Of a DNA stretch of 12,906 nt, positions 6,955 to 12,906 are shown in pieces. This stretch comes from Gammaproteobacteria bacterium. Its GTDB lineage: Bacteria; Pseudomonadota; Gammaproteobacteria; SZUA-229. The notes below the pieces were generated by a model. The model saw nothing but the letters and a program-made list of their open reading frames with translations, was not told where the DNA came from and did no database searches. The position numbers and the translations under genes are program-made. How positions within the stretch are numbered: the stretch's first letter is position 1; every line of letters begins with the position of its first letter. The DNA lies in the NCBI GenBank assembly GCA_016191795.1, contig JACPVK010000439.1:1-12906 (forward strand). Direction: 5' to 3'.

Positions 6955-8157
6955 ATGTCTGAAGTTACCACTACCCTGGATGAGAAAGAGAACGTTTCAT
7001 TACTCGTGCTGTTCATAACGTTTCTTAAAATTGGTAGTACGGCATTTGGTGGCTTCATGGCGCTGATATCGGTCGTTCAAAACTATGTGGTAGAGAGAAA
7101 AAAGCTCATTTCACATAGTGTCATGATGGATGGTATTTCACTGGCTACCATATTGCCGGGGCCTGTAGCCGTTAATGTGGTTGCCTATGCGGGTTACCAG
7201 ATCAGAGGGCTTGCCGGCGCACTGGTTTGCACTATAGCCGTTATTATTCCGTCCTTTTTGCTGATTGTGGGTTTAAGTTATGCCTATTTTACCTGGGGAG
7301 AAATCCCGTCAGTAAGTCATATATTCAATGGTTTTCAGCCTGCAGTAGCTGCGATTATCCTCATGGCAGCGGTAAATATGAGCAGAAAGACCTTGTCAAC
7401 TTACCCGCAATACGCATTAACCATCCTGTCAATGTTGGCGCTGATTTTAGTAGGTGGTTTTTATATCACGCTCGCAATTATAGTGGTAAGTGGTGTCGCC
7501 GGTTATTTAATGTACCGGTCTGACAATAAAGAAAAAGTGATCGAAAAAAAGAAGATAGACAAAAAACAACTTGCAATACCTGCGATGGGTATATCTGCGT
7601 TAGTCGCGTTGATAGTTTTTCCTCTACTCAAAACATCTGCCTCTGTTGGCATTAAATTATTTACAACTTTTTCCGGCATGAGTCTTCTGTTGTTTGGCGG
7701 TGGTTATGTGTTTATACCATTAATACAGGAAGTGGTTGTGGATACCCATGGATGGGTAAGCCACAGGGAGTTTATAGATGGTATAGCACTTGGCCAGATA
7801 ACGCCCGGCCCGATATTGATTAGTGCAACATTTATTGGCTATAAAGTTGCCGGTATCGCCGGCGCGCTTGCAGCGACAATAGGTATATTTACACCGCCGG
7901 CTATTCTGATGCTGGTTTGCACCAGCCTGCTCGATACCATACGTTCATCCGCCGTTATCAAGGCAGTCTTGCAGGGCATTCGCTGTGGTGTTATTGGCAT
8001 GATCGCGGCGGCAGCTTTTGTAGTTATAAATTCTTCGGAGCCGACTATTATATCGGCGCTGATTTTTACTGCTGCCATGGTGGCGTTAATGAAATTCAAG
8101 CTGGAAGTAGTGTGGATTATTCCAGTGGCTGGATTAATCGGTTTTGTTCTTTACTAA
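6955..8157 (+). CDS. ChrA-family (CHR) transporter, two-domain; chromate or sulfate-like oxyanion
   Basis: This inner-membrane protein of 400 aa has the tandem-duplicated architecture of long CHR proteins. The N-terminal half has GSTAFGGF (about 27-34) and the PGP motif at 68-70 followed by an AYAGYQIRG segment. The C-terminal half repeats the plan with LLLFGGGY (about 244-251), PGP at 284-286 and an IGYKVAG segment. Many hydrophobic helices and a short Lys-rich linker (about 192-205) separate the halves. FGGF replaces the more usual FGGP in the first half. Known members export chromate; some cyanobacterial members (SrpC) respond to sulfate supply. There is no chrB here, and the next gene, 15 bases downstream, encodes a sulfotransferase, with cysC divergent. 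A sulfate or related oxyanion substrate is therefore a reasonable inference but not shown. ATG 6955 is preferred over GTG 6949; both have weak ribosome sites. Confidence 0.88.
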   Translation: MSEVTTTLDEKENVSLLVLFITFLKIGSTAFGGFMALISVVQNYVVERKKLISHSVMMDGISLATILPGPVAVNVVAYAGYQIRGLAGALVCTIAVIIPSFLLIVGLSYAYFTWGEIPSVSHIFNGFQPAVAAIILMAAVNMSRKTLSTYPQYALTILSMLALILVGGFYITLAIIVVSGVAGYLMYRSDNKEKVIEKKKIDKKQLAIPAMGISALVALIVFPLLKTSASVGIKLFTTFSGMSLLLFGGGYVFIPLIQEVVVDTHGWVSHREFIDGIALGQITPGPILISATFIGYKVAGIAGALAATIGIFTPPAILMLVCTSLLDTIRSSAVIKAVLQGIRCGVIGMIAAAAFVVINSSEPTIISALIFTAAMVALMKFKLEVVWIIPVAGLIGFVLY

Positions 8158-8172
8158 TAGACGAGGTGTCGT

Positions 8173-9183
8173 ATGTCTCCTGTTTTTATGATAGGTACTC
8201 AACGTTCAGGTTCTAATCTTTTAAGATTAATGTTGAATCAGCTGGATGAAATTGCGTCGCCCCATCCACCACATATTCTTGAGCGTGTATATCCCTTGCT
8301 GGACTCATACGGTGATCTGAATAATGACAAGCAATTCAAGCTATTAGTAGATGATGTCTGCCGATTGGTTGAGCTGAATCCTGTGGAATGGGCGGGCGTC
8401 AAGCTTGATCGGAAAGATATTGCCAAACGCTGCAAAGAAAATAGTCTGGTTGCTGTATACGGTGCGGTGTACGATGTGTTTGCTGAAAATAAAGGTGCCA
8501 AATCCTGGTGCTGCAAGAGTCTTGCTAACATCAATTATATCGAGCAACTGGAAGGCTATTTTAATAAACCAAAATACATATATCTCTATCGTGATGGACG
8601 TGATGTTGCGCTATCGTTTCAGAAGGCGGTAGTGGGCGAGAAGCATATTTATAATATTGCGAAAGAATGGGCGGACACCCAGGATATGGCCATTCGCCTG
8701 CGAAACAATATTAAATCCAATCGATTGATTAGTATTAGCTATGAAGAGCTGACTGCCAATACCGAAGCAACTGCCAAAAAGCTGTGTAAATTCCTTGGGG
8801 TCAAGTATGCAGCAAAGATGCATGAGTTCCATGAAACAGATGAAGCCAAAAAGGCAGCTAAATCCAGTACATTATGGGGCAATGTAACCAAGCCGGTTAT
8901 GAATAACAATTCAAAGAAATACAGAAAAGAAATGTCTGAACAGGAACTGAAAATATTCGAATCAGTTGCCGGACACGTGCTGGATGAGCTTGGATATGAA
9001 CGTGATTTGATTAAAAAGGGCATGGAGATGAAGTTCAGCGAGGTTGAATTGCAACACTTCTTCAATGAAAACAAGCGTCTCAAAGCCATCTCGCTGGAAA
9101 ATACTGATAAGGAAGATCTGGAAAGACGCAATCGCCAAAATAGTATATTGAAAGAAATTAGATCCAGGACGGTAGCTGCTTGA
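8173..9183 (+). CDS. PAPS-dependent sulfotransferase
   Basis: This 336-aa protein of the sulfotransferase superfamily (Sulfotransfer_1/3 type) should move a sulfuryl group from PAPS to a hydroxyl or amino group of an unidentified acceptor. The 5'-phosphosulfate loop is GTQRSGSNLLRLML at 8-21. The 3'-phosphate motif is YLYRDGRDVALSF at 137-149, with R140 and S148. SYEELTANTEATAKKLCKFLG (189-209) is the usual helix after the core. STLWGNVTKP through KKYRKEMSEQE (about 232-258) matches the region in which the family contacts PAPS and the acceptor. The last 50 residues are highly charged and probably helical, beyond the usual core. No signal peptide or membrane segment is seen, so it should act in the cytoplasm. 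GAGG at 8163-8166 lies six bases before ATG 8173. It follows the chrA-like gene by 15 bases, which implies one transcript. Confidence 0.92.
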   Translation: MSPVFMIGTQRSGSNLLRLMLNQLDEIASPHPPHILERVYPLLDSYGDLNNDKQFKLLVDDVCRLVELNPVEWAGVKLDRKDIAKRCKENSLVAVYGAVYDVFAENKGAKSWCCKSLANINYIEQLEGYFNKPKYIYLYRDGRDVALSFQKAVVGEKHIYNIAKEWADTQDMAIRLRNNIKSNRLISISYEELTANTEATAKKLCKFLGVKYAAKMHEFHETDEAKKAAKSSTLWGNVTKPVMNNNSKKYRKEMSEQELKIFESVAGHVLDELGYERDLIKKGMEMKFSEVELQHFFNENKRLKAISLENTDKEDLERRNRQNSILKEIRSRTVAA

Positions 9184-9225
9184 ATTTAAGGCGGATTAGA
9201 CTGTAATGACTCACGTGGAGTAACC

Positions 9226-10074
9226 ATGAAGAATAGATATTTTGCCGGAATTTTTCAGTTCATACTGCTTGCTGGTGTATATCAGCCAACTGTGCTGGCA
9301 GATTATGTTTTTACTTCGGCGCCACGTGAGACTATTGAAGAGAGTATTGCGGTTTACCAGCCTATTGCAGATTTCCTTACCAGGGTAACGGGTGAAAAAT
9401 TTGTGCTTCGCACCACTGCGGACTGGTCTGACTACACTATCGCAATGAAAAATCAGGAGTACGATGTTGCTTTTGATGGTGCGCATTTCGTGAGTTGGCG
9501 CATTAAATATATCAACCATGAAATTATTGCAAAACTTCCCGACTTGTTGATCTGGCGGCTGGTGTCTCTGAAGGACAGGCCGGATATAAAAACGCTGGAT
9601 GACATGATTGGCAAAAAGATGTGCGCACCCAAGTCACCAAATTTTGGTTACCTCATTATGATGAGTCACTACACGGATCCGGATCATGAACCAGTACAGG
9701 TTGTTACCAAAAGCTGGAAAGACGGTTACGACGGTGTAATGAAAGGTGAATGCGATGCGGCTGTTATGCCCAAGGCAAATCATCTCAAGTTTGATCCCGA
9801 ATTAGTTAAATCCAAGGCGGTTTATACGCATCTTCCATACCCCAATCAGGCATTTACGGCGGGTCCAAAGCTTAGTTCTGCAATGAAAGAAAAAGTACGC
9901 AATGCCATTTTGTCCGATGAAGGCCAGGCGGCCGCTTCATTATTAAGAGAGCGTTTTGCACCGGGAACATTTCTGGTGAGCGCAGAAAACGAAGAGTACG
10001 AAGGTATTAGTCTGGTATTGAAACGGGCTGAAAATTTTGGCACAGATGTGAAAGTGAGTACGAAAAAACCCTGA
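9226..10074 (+). CDS. PhnD-like periplasmic solute-binding protein
   Basis: This 282-aa exported protein belongs to the phosphate/phosphite/phosphonate-binding (PhnD-type, Phosphonate-bd) group. Residues 1-25 form a signal peptide, with a basic start, a hydrophobic core and cleavage likely after VLA before DYVF. The mature protein has the family's opening (VFTSAPRETIEESIAVYQPIADFL), the DVAFDGAHFVSWR segment at about 80-92 that lines the ligand cleft, KTLDDMIGKKMC (122-133) and GECDAAVMP (174-182). C133 and C176 could form a disulfide. No ABC permease or ATPase is adjacent, so it is either an orphan receptor or serves another transporter or a sensor. GGAG at 9217-9220 is five bases before ATG 9226, and 42 bases separate it from the sulfotransferase stop, so co-transcription is likely. 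Family members bind phosphonate, phosphite, arsenite or other small molecules. The ligand here is unknown; an oxyanion is suggested only by context. Confidence 0.88.
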   Translation: MKNRYFAGIFQFILLAGVYQPTVLADYVFTSAPRETIEESIAVYQPIADFLTRVTGEKFVLRTTADWSDYTIAMKNQEYDVAFDGAHFVSWRIKYINHEIIAKLPDLLIWRLVSLKDRPDIKTLDDMIGKKMCAPKSPNFGYLIMMSHYTDPDHEPVQVVTKSWKDGYDGVMKGECDAAVMPKANHLKFDPELVKSKAVYTHLPYPNQAFTAGPKLSSAMKEKVRNAILSDEGQAAASLLRERFAPGTFLVSAENEEYEGISLVLKRAENFGTDVKVSTKKP

Positions 10075-10124
10075 TTAATAGTTTGATGAGACGGTTTTAC
10101 TCTCGCCGATTTTTAATTCCGGAC

Positions 10125-10157
10125 AAAAAAAGACCTGATAATCAGGTCTTTTTTTTT
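10125..10157. terminator. Rho-independent terminator, usable in both directions
   Basis: AGACCTGA (10131-10138) pairs with TCAGGTCT (10142-10149) around a 3-base loop. It is preceded by seven A (10125-10131) and followed by nine T (10149-10157). It ends the + strand chrA-like/sulfotransferase/PhnD-like transcript and, read on the minus strand, ends the kinase/acyltransferase/slyX transcript about 20 bases after the slyX stop. Confidence 0.93.
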
Positions 10158-10177
10158 GATGATTCTTGCAGTGCGTA

Positions 10178-10381
10178 TCAATAATGCGGTGGTGGTTTGT
10201 CCTCTCCCGCACCAAGAATGTTGGATTCGGTTATTACCCTGAGATTCTTTTCCAGAAGTGCAATCTTCTTCATTAGTGAATCGATTTGCAGTTGCTGGTT
10301 ATAAATGACCTTGTCCAGTTCCTGAATATGGTTTTCCTGATGTGACAGGCGAATTTGTAAATCAATAATATTGTTGTTCAT
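10178..10381 (-). CDS. slyX: SlyX family protein
   Basis: This 67-aa protein of unknown function belongs to the SlyX family, which is common in Gammaproteobacteria. Residues 5-52 form one amphipathic, probably coiled-coil helix (IDLQIRLSHQENHIQELDKV, then IYNQQLQIDSLMKKIALLEKNL). The tail ends in the family's signature PPPHY. The length fits E. coli SlyX (about 72 aa). ATG 10381 overlaps the stop of the acyltransferase gene in ATGA, and AGGG at 10389-10392 lies seven bases upstream of it. The frame is open further upstream to 10519, but that part runs inside the acyltransferase gene and has no SlyX similarity. It is followed by the shared terminator. Why it sits behind an acyltransferase is not clear. 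Confidence 0.9.
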   Translation of the reverse strand: MNNNIIDLQIRLSHQENHIQELDKVIYNQQLQIDSLMKKIALLEKNLRVITESNILGAGEDKPPPHY

Positions 10382-11712
10382 TTCTTTTCCCTGACAGGCC
10401 GCATAATGCCAGTGCGGACAGCTAACGGATCCATAAGGTGAATCATGACGGGTTGATAGCGCAGTTCTACAAAATGCGCGGCGTACAAAATGGCAGGCAC
10501 AAACAAGATACACCACCATGCCGAGATGCCAAAATGTGGCAGTGCCAGGGTTATAAAAAGCAATATCGGGTAATGGATAACATAAATGCCATATGAGCTT
10601 TTTCCGAATCGATATACTGGTTTGAGTAACATGTTACAGATCGATTGCATATTCAGTTGTGATATATATAAACCAAGCCCGAACATAATCAGGGTCATAG
10701 TGATGCGGCTATAGAAAAGACTCTGGTGGCTTATCAGATGTAGTTTCTCTACACCAACAATTATTACCAGATAACCTATGCCTGCCGCTATAAGTATGAG
10801 CGCTTTGTGCGAGGGTTTGATGTTCTGAATTTTATCTTTGCCAAGATATAACAACATGACAAAGAAGAAGAATATTCCCCAGCTGATTTCAAAAAACGCA
10901 CCGACAGTATAAGTTACGTTTTCTAGTACCCAGGCAGACTGAAGTAGTACATATATGATGAGGGTATGGATTGCTATGGGTAGCTTGCTGTTAATCTGAC
11001 GGCGATGCATTTCGGCTAACACGGCTCCCAGGCACCAGATGATGTACAAATCCATAACGTTCAGAAAATGCTGTGCACCAAATAACTTACCAATGCTAAA
11101 ACTGGAGATACTTAAAATTGAACCGAAAGCTATACAGCCCGTGATGCCATAGCGTTTATTAACCTGCCAATAAACAGGGTATAGTAAATAATAAAATACC
11201 TCATAAGAAAGTGACCAGAGAGGGCCGTTGCTATTGAGTACAGGTTGTAGAATGCCATCAACATACGACCGATCTGTTAGAAAACCGAATGTGAATAAAA
11301 GTTGTTGCCAGCTTAATGTGTCCAGATCTTGCGGGTAAGATTTAATTGAAAGTGTGGAACCGTATAAATCAAGCCCGAGTGTCAGTATTACTGCGAGAAA
11401 AAAAATTGGGTAAATACGGCGCCAGCGCAAGTAATAATAGTGCAAGATGCCTTGCCTGTGATTAAGCGGGCGGTCAACACTGGCATAGTGAATACTAAAG
11501 CCGGAGAGTACAAAAAATAACAGTACTGCCTGGTGACCATAGAGTAATAACAGATCAACGCCCAGCCTGGTGTAACTGCCTTCGACCAGGCTGGTCGGTA
11601 ATCCCAGTAAAATAACGACATGCATCATCAACACATATAGCGCGGCAAATCCACGTGCCGATTCAATAATGGCTATGTGACGTTTTGGCTGGTAGATATT
11701 AGTTATATTCAT
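10378..11712 (-). CDS. Acyltransferase 3 family integral membrane protein
   Basis: This 444-aa inner-membrane protein of the Acyl_transf_3 (OafA/NodX-like) family typically transfers acetyl or other acyl groups to extracytoplasmic glycans or lipids. About ten hydrophobic helices are visible. Family hallmarks are ESARGFAALYVLMMH with the likely catalytic H31, FFVLSGFSI (66-74), the RWRRIYP segment (96-102), GPLWSLSYEVFYY (163-175), SYGIYVIHYP (373-382) and a C-terminal VELRYQ (415-420). There is no SGNH hydrolase domain at the end, so it would act alone or with a separate partner. The start codon overlaps the kinase stop (ATGA) and no Shine-Dalgarno sequence precedes it, so translation probably depends on reinitiation after the kinase. 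The slyX start overlaps its own stop. It is visibly more AT-rich than the kinase gene. Acceptor and acyl group are unknown. Confidence 0.92.
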   Translation of the reverse strand: MNITNIYQPKRHIAIIESARGFAALYVLMMHVVILLGLPTSLVEGSYTRLGVDLLLLYGHQAVLLFFVLSGFSIHYASVDRPLNHRQGILHYYYLRWRRIYPIFFLAVILTLGLDLYGSTLSIKSYPQDLDTLSWQQLLFTFGFLTDRSYVDGILQPVLNSNGPLWSLSYEVFYYLLYPVYWQVNKRYGITGCIAFGSILSISSFSIGKLFGAQHFLNVMDLYIIWCLGAVLAEMHRRQINSKLPIAIHTLIIYVLLQSAWVLENVTYTVGAFFEISWGIFFFFVMLLYLGKDKIQNIKPSHKALILIAAGIGYLVIIVGVEKLHLISHQSLFYSRITMTLIMFGLGLYISQLNMQSICNMLLKPVYRFGKSSYGIYVIHYPILLFITLALPHFGISAWWCILFVPAILYAAHFVELRYQPVMIHLMDPLAVRTGIMRPVREKK

Positions 11713-12906
11713 TGTTTTTTCACATTTGCACGCTGCGCATTATATTCTTGTTGTGCGAGTAAGGCGCTGCCATAACAGGCCTCGGTGTGATTAGCGGTAA
11801 CTACTTCAACGCCTAATTCCTGTTGACGAATTTTTCTCCAGGCCGGATTACAACTGCCGCCACCCGCTGTTTTTACATGGCGTAGTGTGGGTGCTCCCAG
11901 TTGGTGTAATTTTTTGTAGCCGTCATGTTCTATGCGCGCCATGGCTTCGAGCATGCCCTGAAAAAACAGCGCGTCATTGGCAGGGCGTGGTGTCAAACGT
12001 GGTTGTAGTGCGGCATCGTTGATTGGAAATCTTTCACCTGTTGCCGGTAATGGATAGTAGCCCAGTTCAGTGGGTTGCTCCGGTGTCAGCAAGGGCGTCA
12101 TGGTTTGCATTTGTTCATCTGTAAAAAATTGCCGCAGCACAGCACCGCCCGAATTGGATGCGCCACCTGCCAGCCATAAATTACCCAGCCGATGACTGTA
12201 AATGCCAAACTGCGGAGCGAATATCGGACGTTCGGAAATAATTTTTAACACCAGTGTACTCCCCAGTGACGTGACGGCTTCTCCAGGCAGGCTGGCACCG
12301 GTGGCGATAAAGGCGGCGATGCTATCGGTGGTGCCGGCCATTATTCGGGTGCTGGCAGGCAGCTTGAAATGCGCTGACCAGTGTTTATTTATGGTACCGA
12401 TGCAGCGACCGGGCGGGTAAACCTGAGGAAGTATTGACCGGTTAATGCCCAGCTTATCCAGCCAGGATGGCCACTCATTGTTGATGACGTCATAACCGGT
12501 TTTGAGCGCGTTGTTGGCATCACTCGCATCAAACCGGTGACACAATTTTCCGGCTATCCAGTCGGCCTGATGCAGGGCGTGGCGAGCCTGAGGCTGTTGC
12601 GACTGTAAATAGAGTAACTTTGCCAGACCCGATGAGGCGCCCTGTGCTGCGGATTCGGTTGGTGCATGGCGGGCAATGCGTGAGGCTTCGTCAACACCAC
12701 GGCGGTCGTTGTACATCAGCGCGGGCGCCAGGGGGGTGCCCGCGGCATCTGTCACTAACACCGTGCCGGATGTGCCATCGACACATATGGCCTGCACCCG
12801 GGCAGGATCAATTCGCTGTAATAGATCGTACAGGACTTCCTGCACGCCCTGCCACCAGAGATTGGGATCCTGTTCGACGGCAGGTCCGGTTCTGGCCGGT
12901 GCAGGC
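11709..12906 (-). CDS. FGGY-family carbohydrate kinase, D-ribulose-kinase-like (5' end outside window)
   Basis: This ATP-dependent sugar kinase resembles the SePSK/XK-1 group of FGGY kinases, for which D-ribulose is the reported substrate. The frame runs to the window edge: before the GTG at 12845 it reads VEQDPNLWWQG, a typical FGGY N-terminal segment, so the true start and the first ATP-site motif are missing. Numbered from that GTG, DGTSGTVLVTD is at 23-33, MYNDRR at 44-49, and AGTTDSIAAF at 170-179 with D174 as the probable catalytic base. GEAVTSLGSTLVLK (188-201), IYSHRLGNLWLAGGASNSGG (215-234) and the nucleotide-binding AGGGSCNPAWRKIRQ (327-341) follow. It is the first visible gene of an overlapping operon with the acyltransferase and slyX. 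Its sequence is richer in GC than its neighbours. The family is certain; the sugar is inferred from motif resemblance. Confidence 0.92.
   Translation of the reverse strand, partial: PAPARTGPAVEQDPNLWWQGVQEVLYDLLQRIDPARVQAICVDGTSGTVLVTDAAGTPLAPALMYNDRRGVDEASRIARHAPTESAAQGASSGLAKLLYLQSQQPQARHALHQADWIAGKLCHRFDASDANNALKTGYDVINNEWPSWLDKLGINRSILPQVYPPGRCIGTINKHWSAHFKLPASTRIMAGTTDSIAAFIATGASLPGEAVTSLGSTLVLKIISERPIFAPQFGIYSHRLGNLWLAGGASNSGGAVLRQFFTDEQMQTMTPLLTPEQPTELGYYPLPATGERFPINDAALQPRLTPRPANDALFFQGMLEAMARIEHDGYKKLHQLGAPTLRHVKTAGGGSCNPAWRKIRQQELGVEVVTANHTEACYGSALLAQQEYNAQRANVKKQ

Noticed and set aside
8739..9131. 130-codon open frame on the minus strand inside the sulfotransferase gene
   Set aside because: Ser/Leu-rich antisense translation of a gene with clear catalytic motifs; no domain of its own.
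10382..10519. Upstream extension of the slyX frame to a codon at 10519
   Set aside because: It runs out of frame inside the acyltransferase gene, while SlyX homology, the AGGG site and the ATGA overlap all place the start at 10381.
12202..12420. 72-codon + strand frame opposite the sugar kinase
   Set aside because: Antisense translation of conserved FGGY motifs; no independent support.

Overview
The window most resembles a gammaproteobacterium. It carries a type IV pilus chemosensory pair of the PilJ/ChpA type, a slyX gene, and proteobacterial LuxR-type and CysC proteins. Base composition is AT-leaning over most of the window and visibly richer in GC in the sugar kinase at the right edge. 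No species can be named from the sequence. No tRNA, rRNA, CRISPR array, transposase or phage gene was seen.

Left part (1-4819, + strand): the 3' portion of a PilJ-like chemoreceptor is followed by a large ChpA-like hybrid histidine kinase. The kinase has one intact and one degenerate phosphotransfer domain, a CheA kinase core, a CheW-like domain and a C-terminal receiver. Together they should sense a signal through the receptor array and phosphorylate PilG/PilH-type regulators that are not in the window. A leader of about 440 bases then precedes a stand-alone NarL/FixJ-type response regulator (5259-5909).

Middle part (5923-10074): cysC (APS kinase, minus strand) faces away from a + strand trio: a ChrA-family membrane transporter, a PAPS-dependent sulfotransferase and a secreted PhnD-like solute-binding protein. 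The divergent intergenic region holds two near-identical palindromic boxes about 63 bp apart. Taken together this looks like a compact sulfation module: oxyanion binding and uptake, activation to PAPS, and transfer of the sulfuryl group to an unknown acceptor. The enzyme calls are firm; the pathway reading is inference. A strong rho-independent terminator, usable in both directions, closes this block.

Right part (10178-12906, minus strand): three genes overlap end to start in the order FGGY sugar kinase (D-ribulose-kinase-like, 5' end outside the window), acyltransferase-3 membrane protein, slyX. Both junctions are ATGA overlaps, so the three are probably co-transcribed and translationally coupled, and they end at the shared terminator.
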